A stretch of DNA of 64,000 nucleotides from Lewinellaceae bacterium. Its GTDB lineage: Bacteria > Bacteroidota > Bacteroidia > Chitinophagales > Saprospiraceae. The position numbers were made by a program, and so were the translations under genes. The stretch is from NCBI GenBank assembly GCA_020636025.1, contig JACJYQ010000008.1, positions 398,988 through 462,987 of the forward strand. The letters run 5' to 3'. Below are positions 51,804 to 60,944 of this stretch, one piece after another. Under the pieces are notes generated by a model. It saw only the letters and a program-made list of their open reading frames with translations, made no database searches and had not been told where the DNA came from. Each line of letters opens with the position of its first letter. Position 1 is the stretch's first letter.

Positions 51804-52700
51804 ATGATTCCATCCTGGCAAGGCGTTTATCCGGCACTCACTACCCCATTCACCGCTGCCGAAGAAATTGACTTTGGTCTTTTCGACAAAAAACTGGAAG
51901 CTCAGCTAAATGCCGGAGTACACGGTATTGTTCTTGGCGGCACCCTGGGTGAAGCCAGCAGTCTGCTTGATGAGGAAAAATATGATCTGGTTCGTTTTGC
52001 GGTGGAAAAACTGGCAAACAGGGCTCCGGTCATCATGAACATCGCTGCACAAACCACAAGGGCAGCCGTTGAAGCAGCCAAAGAGGCTGAAAAATGTGGT
52101 GCCAATGGCCTCATGCTCCTTCCTCCCATGCGCTATTTTGCGGATGACCAGGAAACGCTTACTTATTTCCACGCAGTTTCTGAGGCTACTCCTTTGCCTA
52201 TCATGATTTACAACAATCCGGTTGATTACAAGATCCTGGTTACGCTGAAGATGTTTGAAAAAATGGCTGAATGGCCTACCATTCAGGCAGTAAAGGAAAG
52301 CACCAGAGACGTGAGTAATATCAGCCGGATGATTAACCAATTTGGAGATCGCTTTAAGATATTATGTGGTGTAGACACTATAGCCCTGGAAAGCCTGATG
52401 CTTGGAGCCGATGGTTGGGTAGCCGGGCTGGTTGATGCCTTTCCGCGGGAAACCGTGGTCATTTATGAATTGGTCAAAGCAGGAAGATATGACGAAGCGG
52501 CCAAATTATATCGTTGGTTTTTACCCTTGCTTGAACTGGATATTCACCCAAAACTGGTGCAATACATCAAATTGGCTGAAGTGGCAACCGGGCTTGGCAC
52601 CGAATATGTACGTGCACCCAGGTTGACTTTGCAGGGAGAAGAACGCGAGAAAATCTGGAAAACCATACAGGATGCCATAGCAATACGCCCCAAATTCTGA
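51804..52700 (+). CDS. DapA/NanA-superfamily aldolase or lyase
   Basis: A 298-residue class I aldolase of the dihydrodipicolinate synthase family. The Schiff-base Lys164 is in IQAVKESTRD, the catalytic Tyr136 in IMIYNNP, and the loop GGTLGEAS replaces the GTTGES of DapA. The Arg that binds aspartate semialdehyde in true DapA (after YNVPGR) is absent (YNNPVDYK), so this is probably a different 2-oxoacid lyase (for example a hydroxyproline, KDG or neuraminate-type enzyme) and not lysine biosynthesis. The subtilisin gene follows after 22 bp on the same strand. Confidence 0.85.
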   Translation: MIPSWQGVYPALTTPFTAAEEIDFGLFDKKLEAQLNAGVHGIVLGGTLGEASSLLDEEKYDLVRFAVEKLANRAPVIMNIAAQTTRAAVEAAKEAEKCGANGLMLLPPMRYFADDQETLTYFHAVSEATPLPIMIYNNPVDYKILVTLKMFEKMAEWPTIQAVKESTRDVSNISRMINQFGDRFKILCGVDTIALESLMLGADGWVAGLVDAFPRETVVIYELVKAGRYDEAAKLYRWFLPLLELDIHPKLVQYIKLAEVATGLGTEYVRAPRLTLQGEEREKIWKTIQDAIAIRPKF

Positions 52701-52722
52701 TTCATTATTTCAACATTAGATC

Positions 52723-54513
52723 ATGCAAAAGTTCAAATTGGCAATCATTTTTCTAAGCCTTGTATCAATCTCTCTTCAAGGACAGAACAATGAGTGGCGT
52801 AATAAAGTATCACCGGAGGTATTGGCTGCCATTAATGATGGTAAACCCTGCGATATAATAATTGCTTTCAAACAACAGGCAGATTTAAGTGACCTCAATA
52901 CCATACATGGAAAAACCGCGAAAGCAAGTGCGGTATTTAACAGGTTGCAAGAAATTTCGAGAAAAAGCCAGGCCAGAACCATTGACATTATTCAAACGTA
53001 TGGCGCCTCTGCCAACTCCCTGTTCCTCATAAACGGACTATCGCTGGAAAAAGCAGCACCGGAACTCATCCAAAAACTGGCTCTTTTACCTGAAGTAAAT
53101 CACATCTCTTTTGACCCCTGGGTTTATTTCCCTGGTGCTTTTGAAGATATTCCAGTTTCAGTTACTGACAGAAACACCGTAGAATGGGGCGTAGCGCGCG
53201 TGCATGCACCCGAAGTGTGGGCCATGGGTTATGCCGGTCAGGGTATAACCGTTGGCGGAGCTGACACCGGCTATGATTGGGAACACCCCGCCATCAAAGG
53301 CCATTACCGAGGCTGGGATGCTGGCAGTCAGACTGCCGATCATAATTACAACTGGCATGATGCCATACATGACTACAGTCCTTTGAACTACGATTCATTA
53401 GGAAACCCCGGTGTGAACATTTGCGGATTGGAATCTCCGGTTCCTTGTGATGATCATAAACATGGAACGCACACCATGGGTACTATGACCGGCGATGATA
53501 AAATGGGTAATCAGATAGGAGTTGCACCTGCTGCAAAGTGGGTGGGTTGCCGAAACATGGAGCGTGGCTGGGGAAGGCCATCCAGTTATATTGAATGTTT
53601 TCAGTGGTTTTTGGCACCAACCGATGTTGGGGGTATGAACCCAGATCCGTCCAAAGCGCCGCATGTGATCAATAATTCGTGGTATTGCAGCATTGAAGAA
53701 GGCTGCGTGGATACAACCGTGAATGAATTGCTTCATTCCGCCGTAAAAAACCTCCGAAGTTCAGGTGTAATTGTGGTGGTAAGCGTTGGCAATGATGGCG
53801 TAAACGGATGCTCCAGCGCGAACTTTGCACCTGCCTATTTTGAAGAAAGCTTTAGCGTGGGTGCCACCAGAATGAATGATACCATTACAGGTTTCAGTAC
53901 TAGAGGGCCTGTGACCATAGACCAAAGCAACCGAACCAAACCAAACATTTCAGCACCTGGTCAGGATGTACGGTCTTGCGTATTAAACGGTGAATATCAG
54001 AACCTGAGCGGAACAAGCATGGCGGGTCCACATGTCGTCGGAGTCGTTGCGCTTATCCTTTCCGCACGGCCTGATCTGGCAGGAGAGGTTGATGTTATTG
54101 AAGACATACTGGAACAAACGGCAGTGCCTTCTTTTGACACCATTCCATGCGGAAATGTCGCCGGCGACGCTATTCCAAATAATACTTATGGTTATGGAAG
54201 GGTAGATGCCTTGGCTGCTTTGCAGGTGGCTTTGGCCTACAGCCCAGTTTCAACACCTCTATTAAAACCTGTTTCAGTACAAGTGATGCCCAATCCAGTT
54301 ATTGAGCAAGCCGCATTTTTCATGGAAAATCTTTCGGGTAAATCACAGCTCTCTCTATTTGATTCAAGGGGCGCGAAGGTTTTCACAAAAAGCTGGACTG
54401 GAAATAACACAGAGGTGTTGAGAATCCCCCTGGCTTCACATGCTGCAGGCGTCTATTATTGGCAATTATTGTCAGAAAGCGGAGTAGCCAGCGGAAAGCT
54501 TTTAAAACTGTAA
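52723..54513 (+). CDS. Subtilisin-like S8 protease with T9SS sorting domain
   Basis: A 596-residue secreted protease. Signal peptide ~1-20, an I9-like propeptide region (~30-140), catalytic domain with Asp181 (GGADTGYDWEHP), His247 (DHKHGTHTMG), oxyanion Asn317 (INNSW) and Ser432 (SGTSMAGPHVVG). The C-terminal ~80 residues (VQVMPNPVIEQAAFF, HAAGVYYWQLL, GKLLKL) form a type A T9SS sorting signal. It is exported through the outer membrane and probably anchored or released. 31 bp upstream of the ACMSD-type gene. Confidence 0.92.
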   Translation: MQKFKLAIIFLSLVSISLQGQNNEWRNKVSPEVLAAINDGKPCDIIIAFKQQADLSDLNTIHGKTAKASAVFNRLQEISRKSQARTIDIIQTYGASANSLFLINGLSLEKAAPELIQKLALLPEVNHISFDPWVYFPGAFEDIPVSVTDRNTVEWGVARVHAPEVWAMGYAGQGITVGGADTGYDWEHPAIKGHYRGWDAGSQTADHNYNWHDAIHDYSPLNYDSLGNPGVNICGLESPVPCDDHKHGTHTMGTMTGDDKMGNQIGVAPAAKWVGCRNMERGWGRPSSYIECFQWFLAPTDVGGMNPDPSKAPHVINNSWYCSIEEGCVDTTVNELLHSAVKNLRSSGVIVVVSVGNDGVNGCSSANFAPAYFEESFSVGATRMNDTITGFSTRGPVTIDQSNRTKPNISAPGQDVRSCVLNGEYQNLSGTSMAGPHVVGVVALILSARPDLAGEVDVIEDILEQTAVPSFDTIPCGNVAGDAIPNNTYGYGRVDALAALQVALAYSPVSTPLLKPVSVQVMPNPVIEQAAFFMENLSGKSQLSLFDSRGAKVFTKSWTGNNTEVLRIPLASHAAGVYYWQLLSESGVASGKLLKL

Positions 54514-54543
54514 ACCATCAAATAAACAGCCAATACAATTCCC

Positions 54544-55536
54544 ATGCAGAAGATTGACATGCATACCCATATCCTGCCTGAGCGGCTTCCAAATTTCGCC
54601 GACAAATTTGGGTATGGCGATTTCATCCATCTGGTTCACGAAAGAGAGGGTTTTGCCAACATGATGAAAGGCAATGTCTTTTTTCGCGAAATAGCCAAAA
54701 ACTGTTGGGATCCGGAAGTCCGCATTTCAGAGTACGCCCATTTCAAAACCCGGGTTCAGGTGGTATGCACCATTCCTGTGATGTTTTCGTACTGGGCAAA
54801 ACCGGCCGATTGCCTCGACCTTTCCATGTTTCTCAATGACCACCTGGCTGGCATTGTAGATGATTATCCGGAAAACTATATAGCACTGGGAACGATTCCT
54901 ATGCAGGATACTGATCTGGCGATCAAAGAATTGGAACGGATTAAATCTCTTGGCTTCCCTGGAATTCAGATCGGGTCAAATGTTAACCAACAAAACCTGA
55001 GTGAATCACAATTCTTTCCGATTTTTGAAGCCTGCCAAAAGCTGAATTTGGCTGTGTTCATTCACCCATGGGAAATGATGGGCGAAGCAGATATGCGAAA
55101 ATACTGGTTGCCCTGGCTGGTGGGCATGCCTGCCGAAACGGCGCGTGCGGCAGCTTCCCTGATATTTGGCGGTGTTTTGGAACGCCTGCCTGAATTAAGG
55201 GTTTGCTTTGCTCATGCCGGCGGTTCGCTTATCCCGACCATTGGCCGCCTGGAACATGGTTTCAACTGCCGTCCGGATCTCGTAGCCATTGACAATCCAA
55301 TTACACCACGACATTATCTAGGCAAGATATGGGTGGATTCTGCAACGCATGATCCGCAGCTTTTTAGATATATTTTGGAGGTAATGGGAGAAGACAAAGT
55401 TTGCCTGGGATCTGATTATCCTTTCCCGCTTGGAGATCTTGAGATTGGCAGTTTTATAGAAAAACTGGGTTTGTCTGAAGAAACAATGGAAAAGATTTTT
55501 TACAAAAATACCATTGCCTGGCTCTATGGCCACTGA
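54544..55536 (+). CDS. ACMSD-type amidohydrolase (2-amino-3-carboxymuconate-6-semialdehyde decarboxylase)
   Basis: A 330-residue amidohydrolase-fold decarboxylase. The zinc ligands His7 and His9 are in DMHTHILPE; further family blocks are CWDPEVRISEY, VMFSYWAKPADCLDL, GFPGIQIGSNVN, FIHPWEMMGEADMRKYWLPW, LVGMPAETARAA, FAHAGGSLIPTIGRLEHGF and LGSDYPFPLGDLE. The whole pattern is strikingly like the animal ACMSD of the kynurenine pathway, which diverts tryptophan carbon away from NAD. The other kynurenine genes are not in the window. Confidence 0.93.
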   Translation: MQKIDMHTHILPERLPNFADKFGYGDFIHLVHEREGFANMMKGNVFFREIAKNCWDPEVRISEYAHFKTRVQVVCTIPVMFSYWAKPADCLDLSMFLNDHLAGIVDDYPENYIALGTIPMQDTDLAIKELERIKSLGFPGIQIGSNVNQQNLSESQFFPIFEACQKLNLAVFIHPWEMMGEADMRKYWLPWLVGMPAETARAAASLIFGGVLERLPELRVCFAHAGGSLIPTIGRLEHGFNCRPDLVAIDNPITPRHYLGKIWVDSATHDPQLFRYILEVMGEDKVCLGSDYPFPLGDLEIGSFIEKLGLSEETMEKIFYKNTIAWLYGH

Positions 55537-55544
55537 TCAGGACC

Positions 55545-55928
55545 TCAGGAGGTGAACGTAAATAAATAGTTGGCGCCAAAGTTCCAAACCATCACGATGG
55601 CTGTAGCAATGGCTTTCGATAGGTAAAAAGACAATTTCTGTCGCTCGTTAAACCAGTATATCAAAGCATTGTTCATGCCGAGGCCAATCAGGGCTACCAC
55701 AAAAAACTTGGTGAATTGCATCCCAATTGCGCTGTCATGACTGTGAAAAGTCCACACCCTGTTCAATACATAATTACTAAGTACGGCACAGCCAAATCCG
55801 GTACTGTTGGCTATGTACTGATTGATTTTGGCTTTCTCCTTCAGAAGCCAGGTAATTCCAAAATCCACAATGACTCCGGATGCACCTACGACACCAAACT
55901 TGAAAAACTTTATTATTAAATCTTTCAT
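55545..55928 (-). CDS. GtrA-family membrane protein
   Basis: A 127-residue four-helix membrane protein of the GtrA/DPMS-accessory type: FFKFGVVGASGVIVDFGITWLL, YVLNRVWTF and VWNFGANYLFTF. GtrA proteins are thought to help flip lipid-linked sugars, usually with a neighbouring glycosyltransferase; none is adjacent. It converges on the ACMSD gene with an 8-bp gap. Confidence 0.88.
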   Translation of the reverse strand: MKDLIIKFFKFGVVGASGVIVDFGITWLLKEKAKINQYIANSTGFGCAVLSNYVLNRVWTFHSHDSAIGMQFTKFFVVALIGLGMNNALIYWFNERQKLSFYLSKAIATAIVMVWNFGANYLFTFTS

Positions 55929-55943
55929 TTCGACTAGTTGTAC

Positions 55944-56642
55944 CTATTTCTTTACTGGTCCAGCGTCCAAAACGCCATCCATACTACTTAGTAATTCAAT
56001 CAATTGTTTTTGTGAAATCTGATCGGGATTATAGCCAATCAACCATTCATTCTCTGCTGAAACTCTTCTGATGATGCGCAGGCGAATTTCTTCCAATTGC
56101 ATCATAAAGTTGCCTGGGTTCACTTCAGGGGCCAGTTTTAGCAGTATTTCTTGTTGGTTCTTTGGTGCTTCGTATGGATTTACGCCTTCCTTTACTTTCA
56201 GGCCATGTAATTCAGCCAGATCTTTGAGCAATGCCTCAAACTCCATCAAGGGTTTAGGGCGATCAACGGAACCCATTACCCCGTGACTTTTTTCGCTGTC
56301 GAATACTGTGAGTTTTGAAAAGGGCGCATCTACGATTGTTGCCTCTATCCGTTCCGGATATTGCCATAGATTGACCGATTCCAACGATTCATTCAATTGC
56401 TTAAGCTCCTTATCTGTCAATATGATCGTATCAGTCCCGGGTTTAACCACATTCCGGGTCCCTTCATAAGCGACCATTCCAGTATTAAAAAAACGCAGTT
56501 TGTAGGTAGGACAAAATCCTCGGCAACCGAATGTTTCCAGTTCCACAAGCGGTGCTGTAACCATGGCCGGTGATGAACTTTTATGGCATTTATTTGAAGC
56601 CATTATGCTTATGGCACCTATGCAAAAGAGTAGTACTTTCAT
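55944..56642 (-). CDS. DUF6438-like lipoprotein
   Basis: A 232-residue predicted lipoprotein-like protein with a short signal segment (~1-18) and a Cys after SNK (Cys19). The block VELETFGCRGFCPTYKLRFF is characteristic of DUF6438, of unknown function. A second part (~150-230) has helical character and ends with DQISQKQLIELLSSM. The start is taken at the ATG at 56642 rather than an upstream TTG at 56651. Together with GtrA it is a two-gene minus-strand run. Confidence 0.72.
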   Translation of the reverse strand: MKVLLFCIGAISIMASNKCHKSSSPAMVTAPLVELETFGCRGFCPTYKLRFFNTGMVAYEGTRNVVKPGTDTIILTDKELKQLNESLESVNLWQYPERIEATIVDAPFSKLTVFDSEKSHGVMGSVDRPKPLMEFEALLKDLAELHGLKVKEGVNPYEAPKNQQEILLKLAPEVNPGNFMMQLEEIRLRIIRRVSAENEWLIGYNPDQISQKQLIELLSSMDGVLDAGPVKK

Positions 56643-56669
56643 AGCAGTCAAAACTTGATCCCAAAGGTA

Positions 56670-57857
56670 TTATCGAATAGCCTGTTTCAAATCCTCAATG
56701 ATGTCACTCGGGTTCTCAATGCCAATAGAAACACGGATCAAGCCATCGGTAATGCCATTTTGCAGGCGAACTTCCTGTGGTATGGCCAAATGGGAGGAGG
56801 ATGCAGGGTGCAAGATAAGGGTGTCTACATCTCCAAGGGTAGGCGCAAGGGTACAAAATTTTATCTCGTTCATGCAATCAAGACCGGCTTGTAATCCGCC
56901 TTTCAATTCAAAGCTAAGCATGGCTCCAAACCCGCCGGGCATTTGTTTGCGAGCCAACACATGATCCGGGTGCGAAGGCAGGCCAGGATAGTTTACCTTC
57001 TCCACAGCAGGATGTTTTTCCAGAAATTGGGCAAGCGCCAGGGCATTTGAGCACTGACGTTCCAGACGCAAAGCCAATGTTTTCAATCCGGTGTAGGTCA
57101 GCCACGCCTCAAATGGTGAGCAATTTGTTCCCAATAATTTCATAGCGCGCCAGACAGAATCACGCATAATTCCTTTGTCTATGCCTAATACCACACCAGC
57201 TGTAGAATTGCCGTGCCCATTCAGGTATTTTGTTGTAGAATGAATGATAAAATCAATACCAAACCGGAACGGTTGCTGAAGCAAAGGAGTGGCAAAAGTA
57301 TTATCAATGGCAGTATAGGCTCCATGTTTACGAGCCAGCGATGCCAGCGCTTGAATATCCACACAAGCCAGGGTTGGATTGGCAGGCGTTTCACAATAAA
57401 GCATTTTAATTTGCTTGTCACTGGCCAACAATTTCTCTACGTCTTCCAGAGATTGCAAATTGGTGAATACCGGTTCTATCCCGTACTGACTCAATATATT
57501 TTTAAGCAAATCAGTAGTCCCTCCATACAAATTTGCCTGGGTCAACACCTTATCACCCTGTTTGAGTACACCCAGCATCAGCGTTGAAATGGCAGACATA
57601 CCACTGCTTGTCATCACCGCTGTTGCTTCCATGCCGAGGCCATGAGTCTCCAGGGCGGCAATTTTCGCTGCTACTGTATCTACTGTAGGATTTGCATATC
57701 TGCTGTAAACATGACCACTTTCAATGTTTTTGAATATTTCGATACCTTGGTCGATGTTTTCAAAAGCAAATGAGGAGGTAGCATAGATCGGAAGAACATG
57801 GGGAGTCGTAGTTCTGTTATCGTGAAATTCACGGACGGTAAGAGAATCAATATTCAT
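56670..57857 (-). CDS. PLP-dependent Cys/Met-metabolism lyase (cystathionine gamma-lyase/synthase family)
   Basis: A 395-residue fold-type I PLP enzyme: YSRYANPTVDTV, SSGMSAISTLML, LYGGTTDLL, DNTFATPLLQQP and the PLP-lysine block HSTTKYLNGHGNSTAGV. The residue after LYG is Gly rather than the Cys of methionine gamma-lyase, so gamma-lyase of methionine is less likely; cystathionine gamma-lyase/synthase or O-acetylhomoserine sulfhydrylase remain possible. TACCTTTG lies 41 bp upstream. Confidence 0.87.
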   Translation of the reverse strand: MNIDSLTVREFHDNRTTTPHVLPIYATSSFAFENIDQGIEIFKNIESGHVYSRYANPTVDTVAAKIAALETHGLGMEATAVMTSSGMSAISTLMLGVLKQGDKVLTQANLYGGTTDLLKNILSQYGIEPVFTNLQSLEDVEKLLASDKQIKMLYCETPANPTLACVDIQALASLARKHGAYTAIDNTFATPLLQQPFRFGIDFIIHSTTKYLNGHGNSTAGVVLGIDKGIMRDSVWRAMKLLGTNCSPFEAWLTYTGLKTLALRLERQCSNALALAQFLEKHPAVEKVNYPGLPSHPDHVLARKQMPGGFGAMLSFELKGGLQAGLDCMNEIKFCTLAPTLGDVDTLILHPASSSHLAIPQEVRLQNGITDGLIRVSIGIENPSDIIEDLKQAIR

Positions 57858-57898
57858 AGTATATCGGTGCCTTTTTATAAGAAAAATAAAATATGGCT

Positions 57899-57906
57899 CA
57901 AAGGTA
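57899..57906 (-). promoter_or_regulatory. -7 box for the PLP lyase gene
   Basis: TACCTTTG on the minus strand, 41 bp upstream of the ATG. The nearest TTTG upstream is ~15 bp away, short of consensus spacing. Confidence 0.4.
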
Positions 57907-58055
57907 ATACTCCGGACATCCCAAATAAACGATCATTACATTCGCACTTACTTTTGATGAAAATTGATGGATATTGGCAGGTAAAATGATTCGGACATCC
58001 GGATATTATTTCCCCCCTCACAACACATTAATTATTTTATTTAGCATACACCTAC

Positions 58056-58670
58056 ATGAAACTTTACATAGCAGGATTTGCCTTGAGTTTAATAGGTTCT
58101 TTACCCCCAGGACTAATCAGTCTTACTGTTGCCAACACTGCCATTCACCGAACCATGGCCATCGCCTTGCTCATGGCTTTTGGAGCGGCTTCAGCGGAAT
58201 TTGTTCAGGCCTGGATTGCTGTGGATCTGTCTGACTTCTTTCTAAGTCATCCTTCTGTGGAAACCGGCTTCAAATGGGTGGCCATGTGTGTATTTTTCAC
58301 CTTGGCTGTCTATTTATTTTTCTTTGCAAAATCCGGAACGCCCGGCGGTGAAAGGTCAGGCATGAAATTATCCAACCCTTATGTGAAAGGCCTGATCATC
58401 AGCGCTTTCAATCTTATGGCCATTCCCTATTGGTTTACTTATTGCGGATGGTTGCGACTGGAAGGTTGGTGGGAAGAAGGCTTGTTCAGCACCATAATTT
58501 TTGCGGCTGGAGTTTCTTCCGGGACTTTTGCGGCACTTTCGCTTTATGCCTGGTTAGGCACAGTCATTGTTCAGCGAGCAGAGAACATCGCGCGATATGC
58601 CAACCGATTTATCGCCCTCGTTTTTCTGGCCATGGGCTTAAAGCTCATGTTTGGACTGATCAACGGCTAA
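58056..58670 (+). CDS. LysE-family exporter
   Basis: A 204-residue membrane protein of the LysE/RhtB family with ~6 helices. The N-terminal FALSLIGSLPPGLISLTVANTAI matches the LysE entry motif (G..PGP) in this branch. It exports amino acids or related small molecules. Its 3' end overlaps the MobA-like gene on the other strand by 33 bp. Confidence 0.87.
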   Translation: MKLYIAGFALSLIGSLPPGLISLTVANTAIHRTMAIALLMAFGAASAEFVQAWIAVDLSDFFLSHPSVETGFKWVAMCVFFTLAVYLFFFAKSGTPGGERSGMKLSNPYVKGLIISAFNLMAIPYWFTYCGWLRLEGWWEEGLFSTIIFAAGVSSGTFAALSLYAWLGTVIVQRAENIARYANRFIALVFLAMGLKLMFGLING

Positions 58671-59822
58671 TTGACTGGAAAAAGCCGGATTTGCCAGCAT
58701 TTTCTCAAAATCCTCCCGGCTATTTACGTTTTGTAGGGCTTCCGGATTGGGGGCTGTAATCACTTCAGCATTGGCATTGATCAATACTTTTCTTGGACAG
58801 GAATAGCCTTGAGCCAGAAATGACAGCATTACAGCGTATGCTTTGGGTTCCCAAATGGTTATAAGCGGCTCGGGGAATGCATCATCGACCACCCGGTAAG
58901 CCGTGGCTATTTTCTTTACACAACGGGATTGAATCAGGTATTCAAGTGAAGGTCTGTCGAGCAAGGGCAGGTCACAAGCCACCACCAGCCAGGCGCGGTC
59001 GGGGTAGGCTCTAAATGCCGACAAAATCGCCCCAAAAGGCCCAAGTCCGCTGAAGGTGTCTGGCAAGGCTTGTAAGTTTTCATGGATACCCGCCAATTGA
59101 TCTTCCCGGCAGGAGATAAAAACTGATTCACACAAAGGCCCAAGCAAATTTGCCAGATGTTCCCGTTGCGGGATGCCATGCCATTCGATCAATCCTTTGT
59201 CCTGCCCCATGCGCTGGCTTTGTCCACCCGCCAAAACCAATCCATTTAGCATTGCAGTATTTAGTGCCATTTCCTTTTCAAAAAATGACACAATGCCATC
59301 GATGTCCTGCAAATACACCCTGGGTACAGTATCCAAATCGGATATGGATTCTTTCAAAAAGTCAAAAGGTGTTACTGTCTCGTCCTTGAGGATCAACAGT
59401 TTAACATTGGTTAACCTGTTTAGCTTTCTGTGCAGGGAATCTTTCTTATCCGGATCGATCATCACAATCTGGGCGGCGGCTTCATGATGGTTTCCATTAA
59501 CCAGCACGAAATCCAGATCATTGAAAAGGGCACGAAATTGAAAAGGACCGATTTCTCCTTTTGTGTTGAACTGTTTGAAATCAATGGCATCAACATAATC
59601 CATGGCAGCTCCGGATTTCAAGCTGTTTGGCATATCCACAGGTTGATGATTGGCATCCAGATAAGCACAGGCAAAACGAGCAGAAAGCTGTTCAATAATC
59701 TGCCCGGACAAGGTTTGTATCGTACTGCAAGGAGCGCCAACCAATGCCCATTCCTGTCGAGCATAAAATCCGTATCCCGGCCTAGCCAGTTTCGGATGTT
59801 TATGATGTTCTTTTGAAGTCAC
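58638..59822 (-). CDS. mobA: Molybdenum cofactor guanylyltransferase (MobA-like) with N-terminal extra domain
   Basis: A 394-residue protein. Residues ~190-375 are the MobA nucleotidyltransferase: LNGLVLAGGQSQRMGQDKG, GLGPFGAILSAF, WLVVACDLPLL. Residues 1-185 form a separate domain (KLARPGYGFYARQEWALVGAPCSTIQTLSGQIIEQL) that lines up with where MobB would be in a fusion but has no P-loop lysine motif (ALVGAPCSTIQ). It attaches GMP to molybdopterin. The start is GTG at 59822, 23 bp inside moaC, implying coupling. Confidence 0.82.
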   Translation of the reverse strand: MTSKEHHKHPKLARPGYGFYARQEWALVGAPCSTIQTLSGQIIEQLSARFACAYLDANHQPVDMPNSLKSGAAMDYVDAIDFKQFNTKGEIGPFQFRALFNDLDFVLVNGNHHEAAAQIVMIDPDKKDSLHRKLNRLTNVKLLILKDETVTPFDFLKESISDLDTVPRVYLQDIDGIVSFFEKEMALNTAMLNGLVLAGGQSQRMGQDKGLIEWHGIPQREHLANLLGPLCESVFISCREDQLAGIHENLQALPDTFSGLGPFGAILSAFRAYPDRAWLVVACDLPLLDRPSLEYLIQSRCVKKIATAYRVVDDAFPEPLITIWEPKAYAVMLSFLAQGYSCPRKVLINANAEVITAPNPEALQNVNSREDFEKMLANPAFSSQLAVDQSKHEL

Positions 59823-60282
59823 GTTTACCTCCCGTTTTAGACATTAACCTGGTTTCACGGATAACGATGTCGTGTGAAAGAGCCTTGCACATATCGTACA
59901 CGGTGAGGGCAGCGATGCTGGCACCCACCATAGCTTCCATTTCCACACCTGTTTTGGCAAAAACACTGGCTGTACAGGTAATGACCAGTTGTTTGTCATC
60001 CCTGAATTCGAGTTGAATATCACAGTGATCCAATCCAATTGGATGGCAAAGGGGTATCAGGTCTCCCGTTTTTTTAGCGGCCATAATACCCGCCAGCACT
60101 GCGGTTTGAAAAAGATCGCCTTTTTTAGTTTCCGGCTTATTCAAATCTGCAAGCCCATTGATCACTTCATCAGGAAGTTCTACTATACTTTGGGCAGATG
60201 CGACGCGCAGGGAAGCTGTTTTTTCCTGAACATTCACCATGGAAGGCCGCCCCTCAGCATCTATATGGGAGAATTTTGCCAT
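59800..60282 (-). CDS. moaC: Cyclic pyranopterin monophosphate synthase
   Basis: A 160-residue MoaC: FSHIDAEGRPSMVNV, LIPLCHPIGLDHCDI, KTGVEMEAMVGASIAALTVYDMCKAL and the C-terminal SKTGGKRDF. It converts the MoaA product to cyclic pyranopterin phosphate, the first step of molybdenum cofactor synthesis. It overlaps mobA by 23 bp. moaA and other Moco genes are outside the window. Confidence 0.95.
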   Translation of the reverse strand: MAKFSHIDAEGRPSMVNVQEKTASLRVASAQSIVELPDEVINGLADLNKPETKKGDLFQTAVLAGIMAAKKTGDLIPLCHPIGLDHCDIQLEFRDDKQLVITCTASVFAKTGVEMEAMVGASIAALTVYDMCKALSHDIVIRETRLMSKTGGKRDFKRTS

Positions 60283-60318
60283 GATAAAATGAGTAGTACA
60301 GCCTGGGATGCAATCCTG

Positions 60319-60891
60319 CTAAAGGTCATCCAGCACCTCGGAAATATGGTCGAATATTTCTTCAATGGTACCAATGCCGTTTATGCTGTAGCTTTTATTC
60401 TGTTGTTTGTAATAATCAAATACCGGCGCTGTTTCACTGTTATACACTTCAATACGATTCCGAATAATTGATTCGTCGCTGTCATCCGGACGGCCTGAGG
60501 TTTCCCCTCTGAGCATGATCCTTTTGATTATTTCTTCATCCTGCACTTCCAGGGCTATCAAAGCGCTAATGGAAGTTTCCATGCCTGTCAAAAGTGCATC
60601 CAGCGCTTCTGCTTGCGGAATTGTTCTGGGAAAACCATCAAAGATAAAGCCTTTGGCTTCCGGGTGCGATTCAACCTTATTTCTCAACATCCCGATGGTA
60701 ATACTGTCGGGAACAAGTTCACCTTTCCCAATATATTCCTTTGCCTGCATTCCCAATGGTGTATCATGGCTCATTTCATAACGGAACAAATCACCGGTGC
60801 TGATATGAATGAGTGTATATTTCTCAATGATTTTCGCCGCCTGGGTTCCTTTGCCCGACCCTGGAGGGCCAAAAAGTATTAAATTGATCAT
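60319..60891 (-). CDS. adk: Adenylate kinase
   Basis: A 190-residue adenylate kinase with the P-loop GPPGSGKGTQAAK (8-20), AMP-binding HISTGDLFRYE, FDGFPRTIPQAEAL and LID-region Arg residues in RIMLRGETSGRPDDSDESI. It is the short form with a reduced LID and no zinc ligands, like the cytosolic vertebrate and many Bacteroidota enzymes. It equilibrates ATP + AMP with 2 ADP. A TAACTTTG box sits 54 bp upstream. Confidence 0.95.
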   Translation of the reverse strand: MINLILFGPPGSGKGTQAAKIIEKYTLIHISTGDLFRYEMSHDTPLGMQAKEYIGKGELVPDSITIGMLRNKVESHPEAKGFIFDGFPRTIPQAEALDALLTGMETSISALIALEVQDEEIIKRIMLRGETSGRPDDSDESIIRNRIEVYNSETAPVFDYYKQQNKSYSINGIGTIEEIFDHISEVLDDL

Positions 60892-60944
60892 TATTTTTTT
60901 GTTGCTAATAGTTTATTCAAATTCCTCCGGTTTTTGAAAGGATG

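Noticed and set aside
51804..52700. Lysine-biosynthesis dapA
   Set aside because: The Arg that binds aspartate semialdehyde is missing and GGTLGE replaces GTTGE.
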